Position numbers and translations under genes: made by a program
The notes under the pieces: model-generated
Database searches by the model: none
Told to the model about the DNA's origin: nothing
What the model saw: only the letters and a program-made list of their open reading frames with translations
DNA from: Pseudomonadota bacterium
GTDB taxonomy: Bacteria > Myxococcota_A > UBA796 > SXON01
Direction: 5' to 3'
DNA length: 50,443 nucleotides
NCBI GenBank assembly: GCA_005778355.1
Contig: SXON01000115.1
Coordinates: forward strand, 1-50,443
Part shown: one piece after another, positions 1 through 8,520 of the stretch
Position numbering within the stretch: the stretch's first letter is position 1
Layout: each line of letters begins with the position of its first letter

Positions 1-346
1 CGCCTTCGGTCAACCTGGCGAATCTGCCGGTTGACGCGATGGTCTCGGCCACCATGCCGCGGTGGAGCACCTGCCCGCCAACCAGCTGCACGTCGAAGTG
101 CCTCATTTCCATCGTGCGCCGACCGGCCTCTCGCACCACGGCGAAGGCGTCGGGAAGCAGATCGTCCAGCGGAGCGCCGTTGTCGAGCCTCTGGCGAAAC
201 GCTGCGGTCTGAGAGCGTAGTTGCTCGTCGGACATCGGCTTGTAGGTGCTTTCGAGCTCGTTGATGCGCGCCACTGTGGGCTGCATGCGACGGACGAGCC
301 GGTCGGCGGGGGAGCCGATCACTCGGCGGATGAGGTCGTTGATCAT
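1..346 (-). CDS. secA: SecA preprotein translocase ATPase, N-terminal fragment running off the window
   Basis: SecA is the ATPase motor that drives unfolded preproteins through SecYEG at the inner membrane. The ATG at 346 opens a typical SecA N-terminus: the IGSPADRLVRRM start, RINELE, PMSDEQLRSQT, DLLPDAFAVVREA and MRHFDVQLVGG blocks appear in family order over about 100 residues. SecA normally continues from AE(M) into the TGEGKT Walker A motif. Here, from residue 102 (about position 43 downward), the reading becomes AETIASTGRFARL and no Walker A appears, although the frame stays open to the edge. I infer a chimeric or low-quality contig end rather than a real SecA variant. The gene lies 90 bases downstream of the PP2C gene on the same strand. 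Confidence 0.85.
   Translation of the reverse strand, partial: MINDLIRRVIGSPADRLVRRMQPTVARINELESTYKPMSDEQLRSQTAAFRQRLDNGAPLDDLLPDAFAVVREAGRRTMEMRHFDVQLVGGQVLHRGMVAETIASTGRFARLTEG
9..35. repeat. Hairpin at the window edge
   Basis: GTCAACC-T-GGC pairs with GCC-GGTTGAC around a six-base loop, giving ten base pairs with one bulged T. It lies inside the stretch where the secA reading stops resembling SecA, so it may be part of an assembly or amplification artefact rather than a working structure. Confidence 0.5.
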
Positions 347-436
347 GGCAACCCTAGCGGCAAGCCGGCGCGCCTATCCGGAAACAGGGGGAACCGCTTG
401 GCGCGCGCGGAGTAGTAGGCACCGCGCGAGGGCCGA

Positions 437-1198
<762 letters not shown>

Positions 1199-1213
1199 GT
1201 CGCCGTGGTGCTT

Positions 1214-1993
1214 CTAGCCGGAAACGCTCGGGAACGCCGCGGCGAGGCGGTGCCAGTCGGGCACCGAGACGGTTTCTGCCCGGGCACCGGGGTCGATGCC
1301 ACAGCCGACGAGGAACTCGCGCGCGCCGTCGCGACCGAGCGCGGCGGTGAAGGTGTTGTGGAGCGTCTTGCGGCGCGCCGAGAAGCCCAGGCGCACGATC
1401 CGGTCGAATCGCAGAGGATCGAACTCAATCCTGCGCGGTTCGAAGCCCACGACGGCGGAATGCACTTTGGGCGCCGGGTGAAAACAGCCCGGCGCGAGCG
1501 ACACCAGTCGCGACACACTGGCGCGGGATTGGATCTGCACCGAGAGTGATCCGTAGGTGCGGGAGCCGGGTTCGGCCTCGATACGGTCGGCCACCTCGCG
1601 CTGGAACATCAGTGCCATGGGCACGCGCAGCTCGAGCAGGCGCAAGCAGAGTGGCGAGGCGACGTTGTAGGGCAGGTTGGCGACCACGCGGTCGACCGTC
1701 GGGAGGGCCACCCGCATGGCGTCGCCCTGAATGAGCTCCACGCCCGGGGCCACCTCGGGCAAGGCTGCGGCGAGGTCGCGGTCGAGCTCGATGGCCACCA
1801 CGCTCGCCCCTGCCTTCTGGAGGGCCTCGGTGAGCACCCCGAGGCCGGGGCCGATCTCGAGCACGCGCTCCCCGGGACGCACCCCCGCGCGGGTGACGAT
1901 CATCTCGGCGATGCCGCTCGCCACGAGGAAGTTCTGGCCGAAGCGACGCCTCGCCCGGGTTTCAAGCTCGCGAAGTCGCTCGGCGGGATGCAT
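1214..1993 (-). CDS. rsmA: 16S rRNA dimethyladenosine transferase RsmA (KsgA)
   Basis: RsmA uses S-adenosylmethionine to dimethylate two adjacent adenines in the 3'-terminal helix of 16S rRNA late in 30S assembly. Seen in order: RRRFGQNFL (residues about 15-23), the SAM-binding VLEIGPGLGVLTEAL, the acidic IELDRDLA, QGDAMRV, and the catalytic NLPY in VVANLPYNVASPL. The C-terminal small domain is present. I chose the ATG at 1993 (MHPAERL) because it matches usual N-termini. A GTG at 2017 would add eight residues. The left inverted repeat of the RAYT element ends only a few bases upstream, so the natural link with tsaD has been split by that insertion and expression may need another promoter. 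Confidence 0.95.
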   Translation of the reverse strand: MHPAERLRELETRARRRFGQNFLVASGIAEMIVTRAGVRPGERVLEIGPGLGVLTEALQKAGASVVAIELDRDLAAALPEVAPGVELIQGDAMRVALPTVDRVVANLPYNVASPLCLRLLELRVPMALMFQREVADRIEAEPGSRTYGSLSVQIQSRASVSRLVSLAPGCFHPAPKVHSAVVGFEPRRIEFDPLRFDRIVRLGFSARRKTLHNTFTAALGRDGAREFLVGCGIDPGARAETVSVPDWHRLAAAFPSVSG

Positions 1994-2020
1994 GGAGCCG
2001 AGGGCTAACCGGTACACAAA

Positions 2021-2050
2021 GGTGTCGGAGGTTAAGGGTTAAGACTTAGC
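2021..2050 (+). repeat. Left inverted repeat of the RAYT element
   Basis: Carries CGGAGGTTAAGGGTTAAGAC. It is the inverted counterpart of 3014-3043 with two mismatches (positions 5 and 29 of the repeat). Read on the plus strand it encodes VSEVKG-stop, nearly the same as the VPEVKG-stop that ends tsaD on the minus strand. Confidence 0.9.
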
Positions 2051-2065
2051 GCTCCCGGAGCCCCC

Positions 2066-3025
2066 ATGCCCCGCCCTCCCCGGCTTGATTACAAAGGTGC
2101 AAGGCACCACGTCATGAATCGCGGCGCTCGTCACGAGCCGATTTTCGTCGACGACCAGACCTGCGCCCTCTTCCTCGGAGGTCTCGCCGAGCTTCCGGTG
2201 CGCTTCGGCGTGCGTGTCCACGGGTACGCGCTGATGCCCAATCACTACCACCTGATGCTTGAGACGCCAGAGGGGAACTTATCCCGTGCAATGAGGCATT
2301 TTCAGGCTACATTCTCGCGCGATTTCAACCGGCTTCACCCCGGTTTCGATGGTCCACTCTTCCGGGGGCGGTTTCACAACCGCCTCGTCGACGACGAGGA
2401 CTGGTGGACGCATCTCCTCGCCTACATCCACCTCAATCCGGTGGAGGCGCACCTCGTCGCGAAGGTGGACGACTCGATGTGGACCAGCCACGCCGCGTAC
2501 GCGAACCTCGGCGACACTCCGGGCTGGCTGTCGACCGGGGAGCTGCTGGCCCTGCACGGCGGCCGCGAGGCCTATCGGCACTACCTCTGGGAAGTCCAGG
2601 TGGGGCGCCGTCCGGGTCCCGAAGACTTCGACGCCGAGAACTTCCGTACTCGGCGGGTGTCGTCCCCCGTCCCAGCTCGCGCGCGTGCAGCCGCACCGGC
2701 GCTCGAAGCTCACGAGGTACTCGCGACCGTCTGCGCCGCCGTGGGGGTCAAACGGGATGCCCTCCGCCGCCCGGCGCTAGGCCCCGGCGGCAACCAGGCC
2801 CGGTGGCTCGCCGCTCACTGGCTCGTCTACGCGGCCCATCTCAAGCACCGCGAGGTCGCGGACCTGCTTGAAGGCTCAGTGGTCACGGTGTCTCAATGGC
2901 TGGCGAAGGTGAGCGAGAAGCGGGGGACTGACGTGGAGTTTCGCCGCTCTTTCCTGACCATCGAGGAGAAGATCTCGGAGATGCTCGAGGGTGGAACTCT
3001 CGACGTGTCAAGAGTTAAGTCTTAA
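2066..3025 (+). CDS. REP-associated tyrosine transposase (Y1/HUH family)
   Basis: A 319-residue member of the IS200-like Y1 nuclease family. The HUH metal site is HYH at residues 60-62 inside YALMPNHYHLML. The likely nucleophile is Tyr120 in AYIHLNPVEA, the conserved block that carries the catalytic tyrosine in RAYTs. These enzymes cut single-stranded REP hairpins. The N-terminal half (to about 150) is the nuclease. The C-terminal half is an extra region with a possible helix-turn-helix around 270-300 (HREVADLLEGSVVTVSQWLAKV). All key residues are present, so it looks intact. It reads opposite to its neighbours and is flanked by 30-base inverted repeats. Its last codons run into the right-hand repeat. 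Confidence 0.92.
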   Translation: MPRPPRLDYKGARHHVMNRGARHEPIFVDDQTCALFLGGLAELPVRFGVRVHGYALMPNHYHLMLETPEGNLSRAMRHFQATFSRDFNRLHPGFDGPLFRGRFHNRLVDDEDWWTHLLAYIHLNPVEAHLVAKVDDSMWTSHAAYANLGDTPGWLSTGELLALHGGREAYRHYLWEVQVGRRPGPEDFDAENFRTRRVSSPVPARARAAAPALEAHEVLATVCAAVGVKRDALRRPALGPGGNQARWLAAHWLVYAAHLKHREVADLLEGSVVTVSQWLAKVSEKRGTDVEFRRSFLTIEEKISEMLEGGTLDVSRVKS

Positions 3026-3043
3026 CCCTTAACCTCCGGCACC
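3014..3043 (-). repeat. Right inverted repeat of the RAYT element, overlapping the tsaD stop
   Basis: Inverted partner of 2021-2050 (28 of 30 identical). It contains the perfect palindrome GTTAAG-T-CTTAAC and, on the minus strand, the last codons and TAA stop of tsaD. Confidence 0.9.
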
Positions 3044-3996
3044 GTGTGCGCGGTAACTCCGAACGGAGAGGTCGAAAAGCCCGCCTCCAGACGACGGATC
3101 GCCACGTTGGCAATCATCGCGGCATTGTCGGTACATCGCGCACGGGGGGGGAGGAACGTCCGCAGCCCGGTCGCGATCATGGCCTCGCGGATGGCGGTGT
3201 TGGCGGCGGCTCCGCCCCCGATGGCGATGCTGTCGAGGCCGGAGCGGTCGGCGGCTTCGCGCACCCGCGAGGCGAGGTAGCGAGCGACGGTGGACTGGAA
3301 GCTCGCCGCGACGTCGGCCGGCGATGCGCCGGGATTTCGCTCGAGATGCTGGCGAACAGCCGACTTCAGCCCGGAGAAGCTGACGTCGTGCGGTCGCCCC
3401 GTGGGCCGCGGCATGGGGAACGGGATGCTGTCGCGGCCCTCCCGCGCGAGTCGCTCCACCCCGGGACCGCCGGGGTAGCCAAGCCCGAGCATGCGGGCGA
3501 CCTTGTCGAAGGCCTCGCCCACCGCGTCGTCGACGGTGGTGCACAACACCTCGTACTGGCCCACGCCGCGTGCCGCGTAGAGCGTGGTGTGACCGCCGCT
3601 CACGACGAGGGACAGGAACGGGAAGGCGGGCGACGGGTCTTCGAGGAGCGCGCTCAGCAGGTGTCCCTCGAGGTGGTGGACGGCCATCAGCGGCACGCCC
3701 CAGCCGATGGCCGCGCCCTTGGCGTAGGACAGGCCGACGAGAATGGCGCCCACGAGACCAGGTCCCGATGTGACGGCCACCAGATCGGGTCGCGACACCC
3801 CCGCCTGGTGCAACGCGGCGCGCACAGTGGGCACGATCTGCTCGCAGTGAGCCCGCGAGGCCCACTCCGGCACCACGCCGCCGAAACGCGCGTGCACCGC
3901 CTGGGAGTACACCACCTCGGCCAGCACCTCCCGCGGCGCGCGGACCACGGCTGCCGCCGTGTCGTCGCAGCTCGTCTCGATGGCGAGGACGTTCAC
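3022..3996 (-). CDS. tsaD: tRNA N6-adenosine threonylcarbamoyltransferase TsaD
   Basis: TsaD transfers the threonylcarbamoyl group from TC-AMP to A37 of tRNAs decoding ANN codons, working with TsaB and TsaE. The 324-residue product starts VNVLAIETSCDDTA, has the metal-binding HHLEGHLLSALLE (HxxxH), the SGGHT nucleotide loop, GEAFDKVARMLGLGYPGGP, SFSGLK and the C-terminal CTDNAAMIANV with the third metal ligand. The GTG start at 3996 overlaps the cytochrome stop as GTGA, so translation is probably coupled. The last codons and stop lie within the right inverted repeat of the RAYT element, so the original C-terminus may have been altered by the insertion. Confidence 0.96.
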   Translation of the reverse strand: MNVLAIETSCDDTAAAVVRAPREVLAEVVYSQAVHARFGGVVPEWASRAHCEQIVPTVRAALHQAGVSRPDLVAVTSGPGLVGAILVGLSYAKGAAIGWGVPLMAVHHLEGHLLSALLEDPSPAFPFLSLVVSGGHTTLYAARGVGQYEVLCTTVDDAVGEAFDKVARMLGLGYPGGPGVERLAREGRDSIPFPMPRPTGRPHDVSFSGLKSAVRQHLERNPGASPADVAASFQSTVARYLASRVREAADRSGLDSIAIGGGAAANTAIREAMIATGLRTFLPPRARCTDNAAMIANVAIRRLEAGFSTSPFGVTAHTVPEVKG

Positions 3997-5501
3997 GGCG
4001 AGCTGTGTACCACCTTCGGGCGGTAGGTGGCCTCGTTGAAGCGGCCATCGTCCTGCTTCTTGTCGTGACACTGCGTGCACTGCGAGGCAGGCGGGTTGAC
4101 GACGAGCGGCTTCTCCGCCGGAGACAACATGTGGTCCCGACCAGCCCCGTGACACGACTCGCAGCCCACGTTGACCAGCCCGCCGAGGCTCCGGGGCTCG
4201 CCCGGCCCCTCCGGCGAGAAGGCGCCCGTGGCGTGACAACGCCAGCAGTCCGCGTCGAACTGCCGGTTGACCGCCTCGAGCGACGCCCACGCCCGCGCGT
4301 GCGGGGTGCCCTTCCACTGTGCCGTCTCCGCCGGGTGACAGCCCGCACAGGCCTCGCTCCCCACGAAGGCGCCGCTGTAGGCCGGCGGGGGCTCGCCGCT
4401 CTCCACGGCGCCCTGAGTCATGGGTGTCGCTTCGCTGAGCGTGGCCTTCACCGCTTGCACGCGCTCGTGGGTGCGCGCGTGCTCGCCCACGTCGTCGCCG
4501 AGGGCGACGAGTTCATTCTGCGCCTCGTGGGCAGGGCCTGCAGACTGGACCGTCGCGGCAAGCTCGGCGTCGAGCTTGGCCAGCCGCGTTTCCCAGAACT
4601 CACGCTGGCGCGAGAGGCGCTCCTTGGCCTTGTCGTCCGGCGCTTCGCGAATGCGCCTGTCTACCTCCGAGAGCCGCTCTCGCGCGCTGTCCACCTCGGC
4701 CGCCTTGGCGGCCCGCGTGCCCGCGTCGCGCCACGCCGTGGCACCGGGGAGGAGCTGGCCGCTCAGCACGCCCAGCATCTTGCCGCGCGAGCCGTTCGAC
4801 AGCCGCAGGCCACCGTTCGGCAACGGTTCCGGCACCCGGAAGGGAGAGGCAGCGTCGGCCACGACGATGAAGTCGATGGCAGGGACGGCAGTGGCCAACG
4901 CGAGGTCCTGCGCCTCCTCCTGGTCGGAGAGCACAATCACCACCGTGTCGCCCGCCGGGGCACTCGCGAGCGCGCGCGCCGGGTCGGACGCGCGGCAGGC
5001 TGGTACGCTCAACTCACCCGACACCACGCCGTAGATGGCGAAGTTCACGCCCCCCTTCGAGCTCTCGATCACCGTTGGCCAGGCCATGGGGGTGCCGCAC
5101 TCGAGGTTGCTCACGACGTAGGGGAGCTTGTGTTCGGTCGCGACCGCTTCCACGAAGGCACGCCCCAGAGCGAACTCTCCGCGGGCCGGCAACATCGCGT
5201 CGATGCCACCCCACGGCGTCGTCTCGGCGATCAGCCGGGCCTTGGCCTCGCGCTCTGCGCGCTCCCCTTCGGGCACCGCGCGTCCCTTGTAGAGCAGGTT
5301 GCCGGCGTCGACCACCAGCGCCTCGCCGAGCTCTTCCAGCTTCTTGTTCCTGCGGGACAGACCGCCCTGCGGGTGTCGCGGTCAGCCACAGGGCTCGATC
5401 TCGCCGGCCACGCCGCCCTGGTAGGCGAGGACGAACTTGCCGTCGCCCACCGGCGCGGTCGGCGCCAACTCGGTGGCACAAGCCAGCACGAGGCCGATCA
5501 C
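3993..5501 (-). CDS. Candidate selenoprotein: UshA-like tetraheme c-type cytochrome lipoprotein with in-frame UGA
   Basis: Read through one in-frame TGA (5384-5382, residue 40) this gives 502 residues. The N-terminus (IGLVLAC, lipobox ending at Cys8) suggests an exported lipoprotein. The region to about 250 resembles the UshA/5'-nucleotidase fold, with EPCG-U-PRHPQGGLSRR then VVDAGNLL. In this family the motif normally reads PCGC..GGL/I.RR, so the UGA replaces the second Cys. A charged, probably coiled region follows (about 265-320). Four heme motifs end the protein: CAGCH (385), CWRCH (419), CESCH (447), CTQCH (475). The GTG start overlaps the upstream stop (GTGA) with GAGG ten bases before it; the stop overlaps tsaD. 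A SECIS-like hairpin follows the UGA. Likely a periplasmic redox protein; substrate unknown. A nonsense mutation is the alternative. Confidence 0.82.
5349..5384 (-). promoter_or_regulatory. Candidate bacterial SECIS element following the UGA codon
   Basis: Counting from the base after UGA, bases 10-18 (CCGCAGGGC) pair with bases 24-33 (GUCCCGCAGG) around the five-base loop GGUCU (bases 19-23, positions 5363-5359). There are eight pairs, one A-C mismatch and one bulged A. As I recall the E. coli fdhF mRNA, the loop bases GGUCU also begin 18 bases after its UGA, and in both the loop is read as Gly-Leu. Bacterial SelB needs a G at the start of the apical loop, at about this distance, which is met here. 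Confidence 0.75.
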
Positions 5502-7069
5502 TGGGCGGGGGCCTCGGTTTCCAGCCGGTCCCGCTCTTTCTCCGCCTTGACTTCCTTGTTCTTCTCGATTCGCTCCTGCCGCTCCACCTCGCGCTCCTTC
5601 TTGCGCTCGGCGTCGATGCGGGCCTGCCGCTCCTCCTCGGCGGCCTCGCCGCGGGCGTGGCGCCCGTGTTCACGCATGAGGTCTTTGACCACGTCGACCA
5701 GTCCGTCGGTGACGATGTACACCTCGGGGTAGGCCGCGTGCTTCGCGTACCAGCGCGGCCGCTCGTGGCCCTCGTCGTCGACCGTCGGCGCAGCCGCCTT
5801 GCCGATGAGGATGGTGGCGGACTTGCCCTCCTGGTCGACCATGTCGACCTTGACGGTGGGCGCGTGGAACCCGTAGCTGGCGTCGCTCCCGCCGTCGCCG
5901 ACGAACTCGTCGCTGTCGATGTCAGCGGCCCGAGAGGCCACCCGGCGCGGCGTGGATCCGGGCACGATCACGCCGTCGTCCCACTGCCACTCCCCCACGG
6001 CCTGCCGCACCACAACGGTACCGGCGAGGTCCTTGTCGTCGGGGTCGACGGGTGCAAAAGTGGCGGAAAGCGAAACGAGCTTGTTCTGGTCCATCCGCCC
6101 GAACTGCGTGAGGCGCAGCTCCTTCGGGTCGATCATGTAGTCTTCTAGGAAGACGTCGCGCACCTTGTAGACAAAGGGCTCACCCCCGAGTCGCGCGTAG
6201 GCCAGTGGGTACTCGCCATCTTTCTCCCCGGTGGGGGCGCCGAGCTCCAGCGTGATCGGGTCGCGACCACCGGAGAAGCGGATGGTGATCCGGGCTCGAG
6301 GCGGCACTAGGCCCTGCGTCGCGGGGTCGGCCGTCTCGTCGCCGAACTGGATCGCCTTCATCGCCGAGATTCGGCCAAGGAGCCCCCTCACCTCCATGTC
6401 GCTCGCGGAGAATTGCACCGGCTCCAGCAAGTCCCAGTTGCGCTCGCCGCTACGCTGGATCTTCAGCCGTTTGCCGCCCGGCAGCTCCGCCTCGAGCCCA
6501 TCGACGTCTTTGCTGTCGAAGCTCGCGAAGCGCCGTTCACGAAATTCGGAGAGAGAAAGGGAGTAGTAGTCGACCGCCGACTTCTTGACCGTGTAGATCA
6601 CGTCGTCTTGCTTGCGACGGATGTAGAAGCTCACGCCGGACGGGTTGGGGTCGCCCGCGTAGAACTCGCGGATGCTCCCGTCGCGCATCGTGAGCTTGAC
6701 ATACACGGCGCTCTCGCCGAGCCCGTAGAGCGCGGGCTCGCCGGGGTCGTCGACCACGATGGCGCGCGACACGAGGTCGTGAAGCTGGTGCTTCACCCGG
6801 TTGACCATCTGGCGGCTGGCGCGCATGTCGGTGCCCTCGATCCACCAGGAGTCCGGCTTCTCCACCAGCGTGATGGTGCCGTCTGCCCGCGTGACGTCGA
6901 CGCGCACGAGGTCGGCCTTCTCGAAGGCGAACAACTTCACGCCTTCCTCCGCCTTCATGAGCTCCTTGCGCTCCTTGGGCGTGAGCTCCTTTGGCTTGAG
7001 CCCGACGTACGCCCCGACGAGAAGGCCCAGCGCCACCAGCGCGATGATCGTCCCCCGGAATTGCTTCAA
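5498..7069 (-). CDS. DUF4340-domain membrane-anchored protein
   Basis: A 523-residue protein with one N-terminal membrane helix (about residues 5-22, RGTIIALVALGLLVGAYVGL) and a large extracytoplasmic part. It resembles DUF4340 proteins, which typically sit beside GldG-like ABC genes. Repeated beta-rich units appear (for example SWWIEGTDMRASRQMVNRV, then YTVKKSAVDYY). The last 70 residues are a highly charged Glu/Lys/Arg region, probably a long helix. The TTG start at 7069 overlaps the GldG stop (TTGA), with GGAGG five bases upstream. Its own stop overlaps the next start as GTGA. The biochemical role is unknown; by context it works with the ABC system. Confidence 0.85.
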   Translation of the reverse strand: MKQFRGTIIALVALGLLVGAYVGLKPKELTPKERKELMKAEEGVKLFAFEKADLVRVDVTRADGTITLVEKPDSWWIEGTDMRASRQMVNRVKHQLHDLVSRAIVVDDPGEPALYGLGESAVYVKLTMRDGSIREFYAGDPNPSGVSFYIRRKQDDVIYTVKKSAVDYYSLSLSEFRERRFASFDSKDVDGLEAELPGGKRLKIQRSGERNWDLLEPVQFSASDMEVRGLLGRISAMKAIQFGDETADPATQGLVPPRARITIRFSGGRDPITLELGAPTGEKDGEYPLAYARLGGEPFVYKVRDVFLEDYMIDPKELRLTQFGRMDQNKLVSLSATFAPVDPDDKDLAGTVVVRQAVGEWQWDDGVIVPGSTPRRVASRAADIDSDEFVGDGGSDASYGFHAPTVKVDMVDQEGKSATILIGKAAAPTVDDEGHERPRWYAKHAAYPEVYIVTDGLVDVVKDLMREHGRHARGEAAEEERQARIDAERKKEREVERQERIEKNKEVKAEKERDRLETEAPAQ

Positions 7070-8520
7070 CGGCCCCTCCGCGATGCCCACACGCCCAGTC
7101 CGAGCAAGACCACGAGGATCGGCCCCATGCCCAGGGCTAGGAAGCGAATCTGCTCGCTGTCCTCGGCGGTCAGCGCGAGTCGCCGAACGCTGGCCGGTCG
7201 GCCGACCACGCTGATCCGGCCCTCGTCGCCCACGAGCCAACGCACCGCGTTGAGCGCGAAGCTGGCGTTGCCTGGTCCCTCGGCGAGCAGGGTGTTGGTG
7301 AAGACGTCGGCGTCGCCCACCACCAGCACCCGCGTGCCCTTCTTCTTCACGAGACCCGAGCCAGGAGACACGTCGAGCGCCACCGCCATTTGCGCGGGGC
7401 CCTCGCCGTCGACGCCCGGCTCGTAGAGGCCCTGGCCGTTCTTCACTTCGCCGCCGCGGTCGATCCATCCGTCGCGACTCGTTTCGAGCACGATGCTGGA
7501 GCGGACACCCTCGATGGGCGGGACCGCCGCCTGGATCGGGGCCACCCCCGCCACCACCGTCACGAGGCTGTCTTCCGACAGGTCTTTGGTGATGGGGTGC
7601 GACTTGTACCGGGGAACCGGCCGATCCGGGTAGGGGAAGACGAGGAGTTTGTCGAGCACGCGGCCGCTCGGAACCACCACGCCGAGTCGCGACAACAGCG
7701 ACGGCACGGGAGACTCGGGATCGACCGCGAGCAAGACGGGGCCGCCGGTGGACAGGTAGGCGAGGAGAAGGTCTTCTTCGAGCGCGGGAATCGCGAACTT
7801 CGGGCGCAAGACCAGGACCGCCGCTGCGTCGTCGGGCACGCGGGGGACCGGCATGTCGCGCTGGCGCACCAGGTCGAGTCGCTTCAGCTCGTAGTCGTCC
7901 TGGTCGAGTGCCCCGGCAAGGTCGGAGAGGCCACCGGGCTCGTGACTCTCGGGGTCGAGCTCGCCGTGCCCGACCAGCGCGTAGACCACCCGCCGGTTGT
8001 CGGCCATCAGCTGCGCGATGGCCCGGTTGACGGCCGCCTCTCCGGTGAACTCGAGGTGACGCTCCTCGCCCTTGCCCACGCGCTTGAACAGCTCGCGGTC
8101 CTTGAGATCGACGCGACTCTCGCCGCGCTGCACCACGACCGCCCCGTACTCGGTGACGCCGAGCTTCTCGGCCGTGAGCCGATCGCGGTCGAAGTCGACG
8201 AACTCCACCTCGACCACCTGCGAGGCGTAGTCGAGCTCGCCGAGCAGGTCGCGCAGCGCGCGGTCCTTGAAGTAGGCCTCTTTCTTCCCGGCCTGGGCCG
8301 AGAACGCGGTGACCCTTACCGCCTCGCCGGCCTGATCGAGCAGGGCCAGCTTGGTGCGCGTGTCGTCGAGGAGGATGGAGCCTTGGTCGGCGCTCAGATC
8401 GACGCGGACTCGGTGAAGGTCGACGATGGCGTAGCCCACGCACGCCGCCGCGATGGCGAGCACCGAGACGAGGAGCGCGTTGCTGCCCGCCGCGAGACGG
8501 CGCTTGGACTGGTTGCTCAC
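7066..8520 (-). CDS. GldG-like ABC-associated membrane protein
   Basis: This 484-residue protein has an N-terminal membrane helix (about 11-33), a long periplasmic-type region with a GldG/IFT52-like fold (VVYALVGHGELDP, LVLRPKFAIPALEEDLLLAYL, VLLAVDPESPVPSLLSRLGV), and a C-terminal helix (FLALGMGPILVVLLGLGVW). In Bacteroidetes GldA, GldF and GldG are linked to gliding; in proteobacteria homologous sets are of unknown function. The GTG start at 8520 overlaps the permease stop as GTGA, and its own stop overlaps the DUF4340 start. The tight coupling argues that all four proteins form one complex. Confidence 0.88.
   Translation of the reverse strand: MSNQSKRRLAAGSNALLVSVLAIAAACVGYAIVDLHRVRVDLSADQGSILLDDTRTKLALLDQAGEAVRVTAFSAQAGKKEAYFKDRALRDLLGELDYASQVVEVEFVDFDRDRLTAEKLGVTEYGAVVVQRGESRVDLKDRELFKRVGKGEERHLEFTGEAAVNRAIAQLMADNRRVVYALVGHGELDPESHEPGGLSDLAGALDQDDYELKRLDLVRQRDMPVPRVPDDAAAVLVLRPKFAIPALEEDLLLAYLSTGGPVLLAVDPESPVPSLLSRLGVVVPSGRVLDKLLVFPYPDRPVPRYKSHPITKDLSEDSLVTVVAGVAPIQAAVPPIEGVRSSIVLETSRDGWIDRGGEVKNGQGLYEPGVDGEGPAQMAVALDVSPGSGLVKKKGTRVLVVGDADVFTNTLLAEGPGNASFALNAVRWLVGDEGRISVVGRPASVRRLALTAEDSEQIRFLALGMGPILVVLLGLGVWASRRGR

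Larger units (their letters stand above)
2021..3043 (+). mobile_element. RAYT (REP-associated tyrosine transposase) element with 30-bp inverted repeats
   Basis: One transposase gene is bracketed by two inverted copies of a 30-base sequence, 2021-2050 and 3014-3043, identical at 28 of 30 positions. The element sits between tsaD and rsmA, which would otherwise follow each other closely on the minus strand, and its gene points the opposite way. The repeats contain GGTTAAG twice in tandem and a GTTAAG-T-CTTAAC palindrome, as expected for REP-like DNA recognised by such transposases. Whether the whole unit moved, or the repeats were captured from the host operon, cannot be told from one copy. Confidence 0.8.

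Noticed and set aside
5382..5384. Reading the TGA in the cytochrome gene as a plain pseudogene lesion
   Set aside because: The protein is otherwise intact with all heme sites, its start and stop overlap neighbours, the codon replaces a conserved Cys, and a SECIS-like hairpin follows. A nonsense change would not be expected to show these together.
5498..8443. Very long open frame joining the DUF4340 gene with upstream antisense-like sequence
   Set aside because: The upstream 450 codons read Arg-rich text in a frame opposed by the GldG-like gene. The TTG at 7069 with a GGAGG site gives the sensible start.
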